From Blautia wexlerae DSM 19850 (GTDB taxonomy: Bacteria; Bacillota; Clostridia; Lachnospirales; Lachnospiraceae), in the NCBI RefSeq assembly GCF_025148125.1, contig NZ_CP102267.1:990001-1054000 (forward strand): a stretch of DNA of 64,000 bases, given 5' to 3'. Within the stretch, counting starts at the first letter, position 1. Every line of letters starts with the position of its first letter. This document shows, piece by piece, positions 45,236 to 54,721 of the stretch. The notes beneath the pieces were generated by a model. That model was not told the origin of the DNA, did not search any database, and was given only the letters and a program-made list of their open reading frames with translations. The position numbers and the translations under genes were made by a program.

Positions 45236-45273
45236 ATTTTTGACTTGAATGTACACTTGATTTCCTGCTGCGT

Positions 45274-46080
45274 TTAAGCCTGGATTTCTGAAAGTCTGTC
45301 CAGTCCGGCTTTGGTATGGCGGATAAAAATATCTCTGACCGCCTGGATCTCGCCAAGACCTTTCAGAGTACATTTGACAGAATATCCCTCTTTTTCCAGA
45401 ATACTTTTCCAGGAATCATCGTCCTCTCCGGACATATCATTGGTAGCATGATCACCTGCGACGATCATAAAAGGTGCCAGATGAACATGAGCCGGATGCA
45501 GATTTTTTAATTTATCCAGAAAGCTTTCAATGGAGAAATCCCCTTCAACCGTTCCCATATGCATATTGGAATAGCCGAAATGCTTAAACAGTTCGTCCAT
45601 CTCAGGATAAAGTTCATTGGCAACATGCTCTGTTCCATGTCCCATAAATAAGAGAATTTCATCAGAATCAGGGTGATATTCCTGTGCCATAGCCTGACAG
45701 ACCTCTTCTTTGTCCTGTTTTGTAACCATCAGAGAATCACAGATAATGACAGAATCGAAATCCTTTTTATGTGCAAGAACTTTTTCTTTCATAGCATCAC
45801 TCTCAAATCCGGTGATCACATAGGTTGGCTGTACAACGACATTTCGAATTCCGTCCGCTTTCAGCTGGGTCATTGCCTCATCAATATCCATAATGTGGAT
45901 CCCGTCCCGCTTCCGGAGTTTGGCGCGGATACGGGGACTTGTCCATGCGCAGTATAACGGATATTCCGGAAATGCATGATGCAGGTCAGATTCAATCTGT
46001 TCAATTGTTTTTTTTCGTGTTTCTTCATAACTTGTACCGAAGCTGATAACAAGAATTGCTGTTTTTTCAGTTACCCCCAT
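45274..46080 (-). CDS. cbiK: Sirohydrochlorin cobaltochelatase CbiK
   Basis: Enzyme of 268 residues that inserts Co2+ into sirohydrochlorin in the anaerobic (early cobalt) route to vitamin B12. Family marks are ILVISFGTSYEETRKKTI at the start, the metal-site His in LLFMGHGTEHVANELYPE and the second in APFMIVAGDHATNDMSG. The ATG at 46080 is chosen because AAGGAGAT precedes it by 5 bases; the frame is open for 36 more codons upstream without support. No other cobalamin gene is in the window. No signal peptide is seen. Confidence 0.93.
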   Translation of the reverse strand: MGVTEKTAILVISFGTSYEETRKKTIEQIESDLHHAFPEYPLYCAWTSPRIRAKLRKRDGIHIMDIDEAMTQLKADGIRNVVVQPTYVITGFESDAMKEKVLAHKKDFDSVIICDSLMVTKQDKEEVCQAMAQEYHPDSDEILLFMGHGTEHVANELYPEMDELFKHFGYSNMHMGTVEGDFSIESFLDKLKNLHPAHVHLAPFMIVAGDHATNDMSGEDDDSWKSILEKEGYSVKCTLKGLGEIQAVRDIFIRHTKAGLDRLSEIQA

Positions 46081-46099
46081 TTTAAATCTCCTTATAATA

Positions 46100-46190
46100 A
46101 GTATATTGGCATTTACCACAACTGCCACTGACAGGTTTTCCGCAAAACAGATGTAGTGGCGGTAAAAGGTAATTGACTGCGCACTCATAT
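46100..46190 (-). promoter_or_regulatory. Possible structured leader of cbiK
   Basis: On the minus strand TTACCGCCACT and AGTTGTGGTAA pair with one mismatch around a loop of about 30 bases that ends in CAGTGGC. It lies close upstream of the cbiK ribosome site. It lacks the B12-box and other marks of a cobalamin riboswitch that I would require. Confidence 0.3.
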
Positions 46191-46192
46191 AA

Positions 46193-46235
46193 AAAAGATG
46201 TCATGATAATAGACATTGTTTTTTATTATACAGGG
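46193..46235. terminator. Weak hairpin after the response-regulator gene
   Basis: GATGTC and GACATT form a short stem with A/T-rich runs on both sides. It would end the minus-strand response-regulator transcript before cbiK. Confidence 0.45.
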
Positions 46236-46260
46236 AGTTATAGGGAAACACAAGTAAAAG

Positions 46261-47865
46261 CTAAGATTTTGACGTCTGAGTATCTCTGTATGCAGATGGA
46301 GTGACATTCATTTTTTTCTTGAAGCTTGTGCTGAAATAATATTGATTGGCGTAACCGCATTTCATACTGATTTCCTTCAGAGTCATGTTTGTGGCTGTAA
46401 GATAACGGCAGGCGGCGTTGATTCGCTGAGTAGTGATATAGTCACTGATACTCACGCCCTGTTTCTTTTTAAAGAGGGCACTCAGATAAGCCGGGCTGAC
46501 ATTGGCTTCGCTGGCGATATCGTTCAGGCACAGAGTATTGCTGGCATAGTTTTCGTCAATATATGAAGTTACAGATTCGCATAATTTCTGGTGATAATCA
46601 TTCAGAGAAGAATCCAGTTTCCGGCAGAGAAGGCGGCAGAGTTCGTTGAGCCAGCCGCATAGTTCTTCTGTGGTATGAAATTCTTCCAGATGATTGTATA
46701 CATACAGGATCTTTGCTTCCAGATCATGGGTATCCAGGTTTAGTTCATAGAAAAACTTCAGAATCCTTCCAAGCAGAGAGTAGATCTGGATAAATGCGAA
46801 ACTTTTGGTGCGGAAGTTCTCAGTAAGCCATCTGGAGAAATCCTGAAACCAGGAGTCAATTGCAGAAACATCCTTTTTACACAGAAGGCGGATTAATTCC
46901 TCCTCTCTGGAATCGGAGAAATCAGTGGCAGATAAGTCATGTCCAAGAGCCTCACGTCCGTCAAATACGTTCTGGTGTGGGAAAAAGAAACGATAATCCA
47001 GTGCATGAACTGCACTTTCATAAGAACGGTTCAGATCCCACAGATCCTGTACAATGGCACCGATTCCGGCATTCAGAACCAGTCCCTGTGAATTGCAGTT
47101 ATCTACAAGTGCAGAAATGATTTTATAGGTAAGCTGGCGAAAATTTCCGGACTGGCAGCCGCTTTGTCCGATCACACACAGATAACCATCAATATCCTGC
47201 AGGGGATAAATATAATTTAATTCTGAGGTTTGTTCTGTGATCAGATCACGAAGATTCAGCAGTTCCATCTGAAATTTCTCAATGCCATAGGAATCCCTGA
47301 GAGACTGTGCATTTTCCAGTTCAAGAATCACTACGTTATAAAAATCATAATCCAGTTTAAGGTTCAGGTAGTTCAGATAAGGTTTGAGACGATAGGAAGC
47401 CTCCTGCCTGGAACGGTGAGTGATATCACGGAAAAATTTTTCGATAAGCAAAGGCCTGCTCTGTTTAAGCAACTGCAGATTTTTCTGCTCACGTTCCATC
47501 AGGGCAAAAGCATTTTTTACTTTCTGGATCAGATATGCGTAATCCAGAGGTTTTTCAATATAATCCAATGCACCAAGAAGCAGAGCGCGTCTTGCATATT
47601 CAAATTTATCATAGGCACTGATCAGTATGATTTTTACCATTGGATTAATATCCAGTGCTTGCCTGCTCATTGAAATTCCGTCCAGATCCGGCATTTCAAT
47701 ATCTGAGATGATCAAATCTACAGGTTCTTTTTTCATAGCGTCTATCGCAGAGGTTCCGTTGTAGCAGATATGTACGATTTCTGCGTTCAGAACTTCCCAG
47801 TCTATGTTCTTTTCAATTCCTTCTGCTGACAGATAATTGTCATCTACAATCATTATTTTCCTCAT
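46261..47865 (-). CDS. Response regulator with AraC DNA-binding domain (YesN type)
   Basis: Regulator of 534 residues. The N-terminal receiver domain has KIMIVDDNYLSAEG and the phospho-acceptor Asp in DLIISDIEMPDLDG, with Lys in DYIEKPLDYAY. The C-terminal AraC domain runs from YASNTLCLNDIASEANVSPAYLS, split in two helix-turn-helix units, to KKKMNVTPSAYR. The ATG at 47865 is chosen because GGAGG lies 7 bases upstream. Its first 26 bases overlap the end of the kinase gene, so the two were coupled. The kinase is now split by an IS, so this regulator may have lost its input. Confidence 0.9.
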   Translation of the reverse strand: MRKIMIVDDNYLSAEGIEKNIDWEVLNAEIVHICYNGTSAIDAMKKEPVDLIISDIEMPDLDGISMSRQALDINPMVKIILISAYDKFEYARRALLLGALDYIEKPLDYAYLIQKVKNAFALMEREQKNLQLLKQSRPLLIEKFFRDITHRSRQEASYRLKPYLNYLNLKLDYDFYNVVILELENAQSLRDSYGIEKFQMELLNLRDLITEQTSELNYIYPLQDIDGYLCVIGQSGCQSGNFRQLTYKIISALVDNCNSQGLVLNAGIGAIVQDLWDLNRSYESAVHALDYRFFFPHQNVFDGREALGHDLSATDFSDSREEELIRLLCKKDVSAIDSWFQDFSRWLTENFRTKSFAFIQIYSLLGRILKFFYELNLDTHDLEAKILYVYNHLEEFHTTEELCGWLNELCRLLCRKLDSSLNDYHQKLCESVTSYIDENYASNTLCLNDIASEANVSPAYLSALFKKKQGVSISDYITTQRINAACRYLTATNMTLKEISMKCGYANQYYFSTSFKKKMNVTPSAYRDTQTSKS

Positions 47866-48657
47866 CTGTATCCTCCATTTGTTGAAATTCAATTGTGACA
47901 TAGGTACCGTTTCCGGGATGGCTGTCAATACGCACAGAGCCGTTACCGTACAAAGGATTGGAAATGCGGGCGCTTACATTTGAAATTCCAAAATGTTTTT
48001 CGTAATTTATGACTTTGTTGTCTATGGCATATCGGAGCTGTTCCAGTGTCTCCGGAGACATTCCGGCTCCATTGTCTTCAATGGATATCACTACGGTATC
48101 ATCACCGTAGAGTACCTGAATGGAAATAAAAACTTCAGGTGTATCGGCTGAAAGACCGTGCAGGATAGAATTCTCCAGGAATGGCTGTAATGTAAATTTG
48201 CAGATCGTGAAATTTTCTATTCCGTCTTCGGCATTGATCTCCCAGTTAAGATTATCTTTATGGCAGAGTTTCTCCATTTCCAGATACAGGCGGGTAATTT
48301 CCAGTTCGTCTTTGATCGGTATCAGTTCTTTTGATTTTCTCAGCGTCAGTCGGTAAAAGGCAGTCAGATTTGTCAGCATCTGATCTGCAATATCCAATTT
48401 GCCAAGTGCCTGGCAGGTTCGGATGGTTCCAAGGATATTGTAGAGAAAATGTGGATTGATCTGTGATTGTAATAACTGATATTTCAGCCGTTCTTCATTA
48501 ATGGAGAGACTGACAATTGATTTCAGATTCTGGGCAATTGTGTGCTGCATATCTTCAAAGGTAATCCCCAGATTGTCTATTTCATCATAATTGGAAGCAT
48601 CGGCCGGATGCGGGAGTGTGATGATGGAAAGGTGCTCCGGATCATGTCCGAGCCTGC
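47840..48657 (-). pseudogene. Sensor histidine kinase, C-terminal catalytic part (separated by IS110)
   Basis: The conserved catalytic half of a YesM-type kinase. A HAMP-end segment reads RLGHDPEHLSIITLP, then QSQINPHFLYNIL (phosphorylated His), LQPFLENSILHGL (N box) and EDNGAGMSP (G1 box). A frame from ATG at 48550 covers 236 residues, but homologous coding continues upstream to about 48657, where the IS110 element begins. The N-terminal sensing half is at 50262-51303. As it stands it lacks the membrane sensor; a free cytoplasmic kinase fragment is conceivable but unlikely to be regulated. Confidence 0.82.
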
Positions 48658-48773
48658 AAATAAAAAGTCAATAGCAAATTGATGATTTCAGGCAAAAATT
48701 TTTGCAAGATTTTGAACATTAAAATAAGACCACCGATATTCGCTGGTCTAAAATAAAGGTATTGACGAGATAT

Positions 48774-49985
48774 TTATTCTGGGAGTGAAGACAGATATTC
48801 TTTCACTCGACCATAGTAGATGCGAAGAAACTTATTCGCACCGGCTGTCATGTAGACGTAATAAGGCTTTCCTTGTGCTCGTTTCTTATCCATAAACAAG
48901 TAGACAGGATCATCCTGTGGCTTTGTTTTGATGAGAACATCCATGACTTGAAACAGAGTCTTACGAAGAGTACTGGAACCGCGCTTGGAAGCAGGAACGC
49001 TTTTCTGCTCATATGAACCGGATTCATTTACACCGGGATCAACGCCTGCAAAGGCTGTAATGGCTCCTTTGTGGGTAAATCGGGAGACATCACCAATCTC
49101 TGCCATAAGCTGTGGACCAAGCGATTTACCTACACCTTTCATAGCCATGACAACAGGGTATTCCGGCAGTTTAGAAGCAGCCTCATTCATCATGGTACGA
49201 AGCTGTTCCACAGTCTGTGAAGCCGTATTTAATTGTTCTACAGCCTGTTTGATGATTAACTTTGTCAGATCGTCTTTTGGAAGTATAGAAACAAGCTCCT
49301 TAGATGCTTCATAGATTTCAACAGCTTTTGAACGGCTGAAGTTGTACTTCCTGCGTTTACACCACTTTTGATAGTGGTCGATAAAGGCGTTTAGAGAGAG
49401 TTTACGAACACAATCCACATGCCAGTAGGTGGCTGAAAAGTCAACCCATTTTTGACTTCCATCCTCACGGGCAGGGCTGTCAAAATAAGTGTTAGCTCCC
49501 GGATAAGTTTGGTCAAGGATGCTGATTAGATTATTTTTCATAGCGGTTTTGTGTTTCATGTAAAAATCAAACTGGCGGTTCATGGTTTTCAGTTGATTAC
49601 GAATTTCATCCATGAGACTATACTGTCTGAGTTCCGTCCAACTGTCAAGAGTATAGCGTGCAATTTTTACTGCATCCGCTTTATCGGACTTTACTTTGCG
49701 GAGAGAGTTGTCTCCAAAATCTTTGATGAGTTTGGGATTTATGGCAGATACAAAAAGGTCAGCTTTCGAAAGTTCACGGACAAGAGGTTCGTAATAACGA
49801 CCGGTGTGTTCCATGACAATACGAGATTCGCCATCAATGGATTGGATCTGCTCAATGAGAGAGCGAATCCCACTGACTGTGTGTTTGACTTCAAATGGTT
49901 TTGAAATGATCTCACCATAAGAACGAAGGATAGCAACCATGCTTTTTCCTTTGGAAACATCAATACCTACTGCATTCATATTCAT
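48774..49985 (-). CDS. IS110-family transposase (DEDD, bridge-RNA type)
   Basis: Recombinase of 403 residues. The N-terminal RuvC-like domain has the DEDD residues: GIDVSKGKSM (Asp), IVMEHTGRYYEP (Glu) and SDKADAVKIARYT (Asp-Asp). A coiled-coil stretch lies in the middle, and the C-terminal Tnp domain has VVMAMKGVGKSLGPQLMAEIG and the serine-bearing SKRGSSTLRKTLFQ. The ATG at 49985 follows TTAAGGAGTGAC. The gene is whole and looks functional. IS110 enzymes with this layout use an RNA made from the non-coding end to choose their target. Confidence 0.93.
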   Translation of the reverse strand: MNMNAVGIDVSKGKSMVAILRSYGEIISKPFEVKHTVSGIRSLIEQIQSIDGESRIVMEHTGRYYEPLVRELSKADLFVSAINPKLIKDFGDNSLRKVKSDKADAVKIARYTLDSWTELRQYSLMDEIRNQLKTMNRQFDFYMKHKTAMKNNLISILDQTYPGANTYFDSPAREDGSQKWVDFSATYWHVDCVRKLSLNAFIDHYQKWCKRRKYNFSRSKAVEIYEASKELVSILPKDDLTKLIIKQAVEQLNTASQTVEQLRTMMNEAASKLPEYPVVMAMKGVGKSLGPQLMAEIGDVSRFTHKGAITAFAGVDPGVNESGSYEQKSVPASKRGSSTLRKTLFQVMDVLIKTKPQDDPVYLFMDKKRAQGKPYYVYMTAGANKFLRIYYGRVKEYLSSLPE

Positions 49986-50262
49986 AAATTTGTCACTCCT
50001 TAAAATCAGATTATGCAATGGATAAAGACCAGTTTTACTCATTGCCTATTCCATCTACTGTGGTGTGACACGAACGTACCGAAGGCAGTTCAACCTGCAT
50101 AAAACGAACGCTGCAAATGAGGAGCTGGTTATCAGTCTCGGCAACGGACGCGAAGTCCAAGATGAATAAGACGATATACCGATTGCTCCATACATTTTAA
50201 CAGCTTAAGCAACAAGATGGATAATTCCTTACTGGCTGTAAGGGATATTAACCATAAATATA
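49986..50262 (-). ncRNA. Candidate bridge RNA region of the IS110 element
   Basis: The 5' non-coding end of the element, about 275 bases, codes for no protein and can form several stems on the minus strand (for example GGACTTCGCGTCC, CTTACAGCCAGTAAG and ACTGCCTTCGGTACGT). In studied IS110-group elements this place encodes the bridge RNA that pairs with target and donor DNA. The assignment is by position and structure; no target-matching loop was proven here. Confidence 0.4.
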
Positions 50263-51303
50263 TTGTAGTAGATGAAAGGATTCCATGGCATAGGACAGTG
50301 CGGCAATTCTGCTTGTCAGTTTCCTGGAAAAAAGGATTACAATAAAAATAGTCAGCGGCAGAGAAATAATTACAGTGATCAACAGTGTTTTGATCAGTAC
50401 CTGTGTATTGCTTTTGATATAGTTTTCCGGGATTTCCGTAATATGCAGCCAACCGTTATCCAGAGTGCGGCAGTTATAGTAGATGTCATTGTCTTTAAAG
50501 AAGGAATTGGTATTTTCCAGAAACATCTGTTTTATTGAATCTGAAATCCAGGTCTGATTACGGGAAGAATCACTGTGAGCTGCAATTTGTCCCTGTGGTG
50601 TCAGAATGTAACTGGAAATTGCGGTATCAGAAGCAGAAGTCTGAAGATACCGGGAAAATTCATCGCAGTCAAGTGCAATACAATAAGCATATTCGAGAAC
50701 ATTGCTGGATTTGTCCTGAAGAGCACGAAAACACAGCAGTGTATTTGCGCTTCTTTTGGAAGCAGATATAACTCTGGGTAAGGTGGTATTTTTCTTTAAC
50801 AGCCACAGGGAAGAAGAACCTATGGAATGTAATTCAGATTCGCTGATTCCATAATTGAAAAGTTTATCTGTGGAAAAGAAATATATACCCTCATCAGCTC
50901 CGGTTTGTTCCGGTTTTAAAAAAACATATATATGAAAGAAATCAAATGTAGATTTATATAATGAAATATTGCTTCTCATGGATGTTAATGCCTGCATGGT
51001 GCCAACCTGATCTGGGGAAGAGTGTTCAAAAGCGTACATCTGATACTGGATGGTGTCAGCAACGTTTTCGGTCTGGTTCAGACGGCTGTTAAGCTGAAAA
51101 ATAAGCTGTTCATCAGACATCAATGCAGAGTTTGTGATTCGGTCTCTGGCAAGATTATAGGAAACATGGTAACTGACCAGTGCAACAAGTGTCAGAGGAA
51201 GCAGGGTTGCAACCAGAAAGGCAATCAGGAGTTTTGCCTGAAATGAGGAAAATCTGGAAGGAATCCATTTATGATAATTTATTTTTTTCAAGTTGAGTTT
51301 CAT
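50262..51303 (-). pseudogene. Sensor histidine kinase, N-terminal sensing part (separated by IS110)
   Basis: The first ~347 residues of a YesM-type kinase. A membrane segment lies at about 24-46 (LLIAFLVATLLPLTLVALVS), followed by an extracellular region to about 300, a second membrane segment (TLLITVIISLPLTIFIVILF) and the beginning of a HAMP linker (RKLTSRIAALSYAMES). The frame then runs into the IS and stops at 50248. The catalytic half lies beyond the IS at 47840-48657. The missing link would be only a few residues. Confidence 0.82.
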
Positions 51304-51576
51304 TACACATAATACTCCTTATATGAATAGGTTTGATTTTATCAGGTATCTTTTTGAAGATTGCCATATTATACAGCAATTCTGTAAAGATGCAACACAG
51401 TGTTCATCTGCTATCTGTATTATAAAAAATCAGAATGAAAAAAACAATAGAACGAAAAATAATATAAATCAATCAAAAGAAATTGTATTTAGTAAAAAGA
51501 GTGTTTTTGTTATTCTTTAATTACCAAATAACACAGAACAGTTGATGCGAGAGAACTGTTCGGAAAAGGAGAGAAT
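51304..51576. promoter_or_regulatory. Divergent promoter region between kinase and ABC operon
   Basis: A very A/T-rich stretch between the diverging kinase and binding-protein genes. TTTAGT (51488) and TATTCT (51511) are spaced by 17 bases and read toward the transporter; confidence is low. AACAGTT and AACTGTT (51537-51560) flank a short region just upstream of the ribosome site GGAAAAGGAGAG. Confidence 0.4.
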
Positions 51577-52812
51577 ATGAGGAAAAAAGTGTTAAGTGCA
51601 GTTTTAGCTGCAACAATGGTAGCAGGAATGATGGGAAATGTTGTAAGTGTATCCGCAGAAGAGAAGTATGATCTTACTTTATATAGTGTCAATACTACAG
51701 ACCCGGATTTTGATGACTGGCTTGCAAATGTAGAAGAGGCAACAGGATTAAATATCAATGTTGTTGCAGCACCCACCGATTCAGACACACGTCAGCAGAA
51801 GATCACAACAATTCTTTCTACGGGAGATTCTTCCGTGGATGTTATTGAGATTAACGATGAAATGAGTGCTGCATTCAAGAACTCCGGATGGTTGGATGGA
51901 CTCAACGATACAGTTATGACAGATGATATCGTTGATCAGTTTGCTCAGGGTTATATTGCGGACATGATTACAGATAAAGACGGAAACATCGTAGGTGTTC
52001 CTGGATATTCCGGATATCTTGCCTTTTGGGTAAATCAGGAAATTATGGATGAAGTAGGAATTGAATCGATTGATACAAAAGAAGACTTTATGAAGTACAT
52101 GGAAGCGGTTTCTAAAGATGGACGTTACGGATATGGTGGTTCTTGGGAAAAAACTTATTCATTTAATGAAATTGCACAGTTTGTAAATATGTTTGGTGGA
52201 GATTACTTTGACTGGACGAAAGAGGAAAATAAGGAAGCAATTCAGTTTCTGCATGACTTGGTAGCAAACAATGAAACACCAATTGATGAGATTGCAGACA
52301 AATATGACCAGATGAATCCAAAAATAAACGATGGTAAATACGGATGTTGGTTTATGTGGGGTCTGGGCACTGATTATGCAAAGGCAGATATGCTTGGTGA
52401 AGACAAGATTCATATGGCAATGGTACCTGATTTCAGTGGAAACGGAGAAAGAGCAATCTTTACAGATTCCTGGAACTATGTACTTAACAGTGCCTCAAAG
52501 AATAAAGATGCAGCAATTAAATTCCTGCAGTATATGGCAGATGAAGGTGGAATGGAAGCATCCTATAAAGCATTTGACAGATATCCTGCAAGAAAGGATG
52601 TTGCAGAAAAAGTTGTTCCGGATACTGATCCTGCAAAAGAAATGTACAGCCAGTATGCAGAAGAGTGCAATGTACAGGGACGTCCGATGGTAGCGCAGAC
52701 AATGGAATTCATCAGTGATATGGGAACAATCTTCCAGTCCTGCATGAAAGATGAGATCACAGTAGATGAGTTCTGTGAGAAAGCTCAGGAATTAGTTGAG
52801 ACATATCAGTAA
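51577..52812 (+). CDS. Sugar ABC transporter substrate-binding protein (GH172 locus)
   Basis: Extracellular binding protein of 411 residues. The signal peptide (MRKKVLSAVLAATMVAG) ends near VSVSA|EEKYD and has no lipobox. Body motifs include DSDTRQQKITTILSTGDSS, EINDEMSAAF and FVNMFGGDYFDWT. It is related to the lipoprotein at 55850, which repeats these motifs in changed form. Two permeases and a GH172 enzyme follow. The ligand is probably an oligosaccharide that the GH172 enzyme can cleave (inference). Confidence 0.87.
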   Translation: MRKKVLSAVLAATMVAGMMGNVVSVSAEEKYDLTLYSVNTTDPDFDDWLANVEEATGLNINVVAAPTDSDTRQQKITTILSTGDSSVDVIEINDEMSAAFKNSGWLDGLNDTVMTDDIVDQFAQGYIADMITDKDGNIVGVPGYSGYLAFWVNQEIMDEVGIESIDTKEDFMKYMEAVSKDGRYGYGGSWEKTYSFNEIAQFVNMFGGDYFDWTKEENKEAIQFLHDLVANNETPIDEIADKYDQMNPKINDGKYGCWFMWGLGTDYAKADMLGEDKIHMAMVPDFSGNGERAIFTDSWNYVLNSASKNKDAAIKFLQYMADEGGMEASYKAFDRYPARKDVAEKVVPDTDPAKEMYSQYAEECNVQGRPMVAQTMEFISDMGTIFQSCMKDEITVDEFCEKAQELVETYQ

Positions 52813-52875
52813 AAAACAATTACTCGTTTAAAGAATTTGGAAATACTGATACATAAAAACTGACATAATAAATGA

Positions 52876-52907
52876 AGGTATAAAGCAGAACAATCTGCTT
52901 TATACCT
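52876..52907 (+). promoter_or_regulatory. Perfect 14 bp hairpin between binding protein and permease
   Basis: AGGTATAAAGCAGA pairs perfectly with TCTGCTTTATACCT around the loop ACAA. It has no T run, so it probably protects the binding-protein mRNA or partly limits read-through into the permease genes. The alpha-glucoside operon has a hairpin in the same place. Confidence 0.6.
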
Positions 52908-52937
52908 GTGCTTAAAGATATGAGGGAGGGAGTTCCT

Positions 52938-53816
52938 GTGACAATCAGTAAAAAATCGATGAAATGGATTCCATGGCTGCTGGTTTTGCCTGTAGTTATC
53001 ATCCGTGGATTCACAACATTATATCCTATTTTAATGACTGTTAAAAATAGTTTTTGTGACATCAGAATTCTGGCAGGAGTGGACGAATTCTGCGGATTCA
53101 AAAATTATCTGAAAGTTTTTTCAGATCCAAAAGTGCTTACATCCATACGATTTACAGTAGTATTTGTAGTGGTATCTATGATATTACATGTAATATTAGG
53201 CGTGTGTCTTGCTCTGATATTAAATATGAAGTTTAAGGGACGCCGCTTTCTTCGTACGATTGTACTGATTCCCTGGGCAATGCCGGCAGTTGTTGTAGGT
53301 ATGGCTGCAAAATGGGCATTCAATAATGATTATGGTCTGATCAATGACTTTATCAGATGGTTTGTCCATGGATACCAGAATAGCTGGCTCATCAATACAG
53401 GATCTGCAAGAGCTGCTGTAATTGCCATGGATCTGTGGAAAGATCTTCCGTTCTTTGCGATTCTTGTATTATCCGGTCTGCAGTTTATTTCGGGTGATAT
53501 CTATGAAGCCGCAAAAGTAGACGGGGCAAATGGAATCCAGTGTTTCTTCAAGATTACATTACCGTTGATACTGAAAAATGTGTTGACTTTAACTATTCCA
53601 TTTACTTTATGGAGACTGACAACCTTTGATATTGTATATTCTATGACTTCAGGTGGTCCTGGAGAAGATACGGCACTGATCGCATACAGAATCACGACAG
53701 AAGCGTTTACCAATCTGAATGTCGGTTATGCATCTGCACTGGCAATGTTACTGTTTGTTGTGATGGCAGTATTCAGCTGGCTGAATATACATGTTATGAA
53801 CAAGATTGATAACTAG
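52938..53816 (+). CDS. Sugar ABC transporter permease (MalF/UgpA type)
   Basis: Permease of 292 residues with six membrane segments and the EAA loop in IYEAAKVDGANGIQCFFKITLP. The GTG at 52938 is chosen because GGGAGGG lies 7 bases upstream; earlier starts at 52908 and 52920 have no such site and overlap the hairpin or that site. It precedes the second permease by 13 bases. Confidence 0.88.
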   Translation: MTISKKSMKWIPWLLVLPVVIIRGFTTLYPILMTVKNSFCDIRILAGVDEFCGFKNYLKVFSDPKVLTSIRFTVVFVVVSMILHVILGVCLALILNMKFKGRRFLRTIVLIPWAMPAVVVGMAAKWAFNNDYGLINDFIRWFVHGYQNSWLINTGSARAAVIAMDLWKDLPFFAILVLSGLQFISGDIYEAAKVDGANGIQCFFKITLPLILKNVLTLTIPFTLWRLTTFDIVYSMTSGGPGEDTALIAYRITTEAFTNLNVGYASALAMLLFVVMAVFSWLNIHVMNKIDN

Positions 53817-53829
53817 AGGAGGAAATACC

Positions 53830-54687
53830 ATGAAAAAAGATTCAAAGAAATATAACATATATCATGGTGTAGTGGCTGGTGGAAGATGGGTACTGTTTGC
53901 AATTGTCTCATTTATTATCCTGTTCCCGGTATACTGGATTTTTATTTCCTCTATTACACCTTCCGGAGAATTATTTAAAACACCGATTGATTATCTGCCG
54001 GATCATCCGACACTGGAAAGCTACAAGTTCCTGCTCGAGAATGTAGGACTTTTGTCAAAAGTGGGAAATACAGTATTGATCGTAGGTCTTACACTGGTTA
54101 TCAGTACTGTATTCTGTGCAATGGCTGCATACGGATTCTCACGTTTCACTACAAAAGGAATCAATATTGCTTTTGCATTTATTATTGCAACTATGTTAAT
54201 TCCTGAGGTTGTTACAGCAAGACCATTGTATGAGTTCATGCAGAAAGTAAAATTATATGATACATATCCAGGATTGATTCTGCTGTATATCAGTACTGTT
54301 ATCCCGTTTACGGTTCTGATCCTGAGAAACTTTGTGGGGGAAATCCCTATTTCACTGGAAGAGGCAGCAGCGATTGACGGTGCAACTTTTTCACAGAGAC
54401 TTTTTACAATCGTATTGCCACTTATGAAACCTGCAATTGCAACTGTATGTATTATCAACTTTATTACCTGCTTGAATAACTTCTTCACACCGTTATTTTA
54501 TTCAAATGGCATTCAGGTTCTTTCCGTTGCCATTGTACAGCTTCCGCTGCGTGACAACATGTATGGAGTTCCGTGGGATCTGGTAAGTGCAATGGGATGG
54601 ATTATTCTTTTACCGATTATTATTTTTGTTGCAGTCTTTGAAAAACAAATTATGGATGGTATAATGGCAGGAGGAGTAAAAGCCTGA
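53830..54687 (+). CDS. Sugar ABC transporter permease (MalG/UgpE type)
   Basis: Permease of 285 residues, six membrane segments, EAA loop in SLEEAAAIDGATFSQRLFTIVLP. The ATG at 53830 has GAGGAGG about 8 bases upstream, overlapping the stop of the first permease. No ATPase gene is present in the locus. Confidence 0.9.
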   Translation: MKKDSKKYNIYHGVVAGGRWVLFAIVSFIILFPVYWIFISSITPSGELFKTPIDYLPDHPTLESYKFLLENVGLLSKVGNTVLIVGLTLVISTVFCAMAAYGFSRFTTKGINIAFAFIIATMLIPEVVTARPLYEFMQKVKLYDTYPGLILLYISTVIPFTVLILRNFVGEIPISLEEAAAIDGATFSQRLFTIVLPLMKPAIATVCIINFITCLNNFFTPLFYSNGIQVLSVAIVQLPLRDNMYGVPWDLVSAMGWIILLPIIIFVAVFEKQIMDGIMAGGVKA

Positions 54688-54721
54688 TTATCTGAATGCT
54701 AAGATATTGGAGGAAAACATT

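Larger units (their letters stand above)
48660..50262 (-). mobile_element. IS110-family insertion sequence inside the sensor kinase gene
   Basis: It interrupts the kinase gene between the HAMP region (ending ALSYAMESF) and RLGHDPEH. It holds one transposase gene, a 3' non-coding part of about 115 bases and a 5' non-coding part of about 275 bases. No terminal inverted repeats or target duplication are obvious, as usual for IS110. The ends are accurate only to about 10 bases. Confidence 0.8.

Noticed and set aside
46081..46190. Cobalamin riboswitch upstream of cbiK
   Set aside because: No B12 box or the usual GCCACTG core arrangement; only a generic stem is visible.
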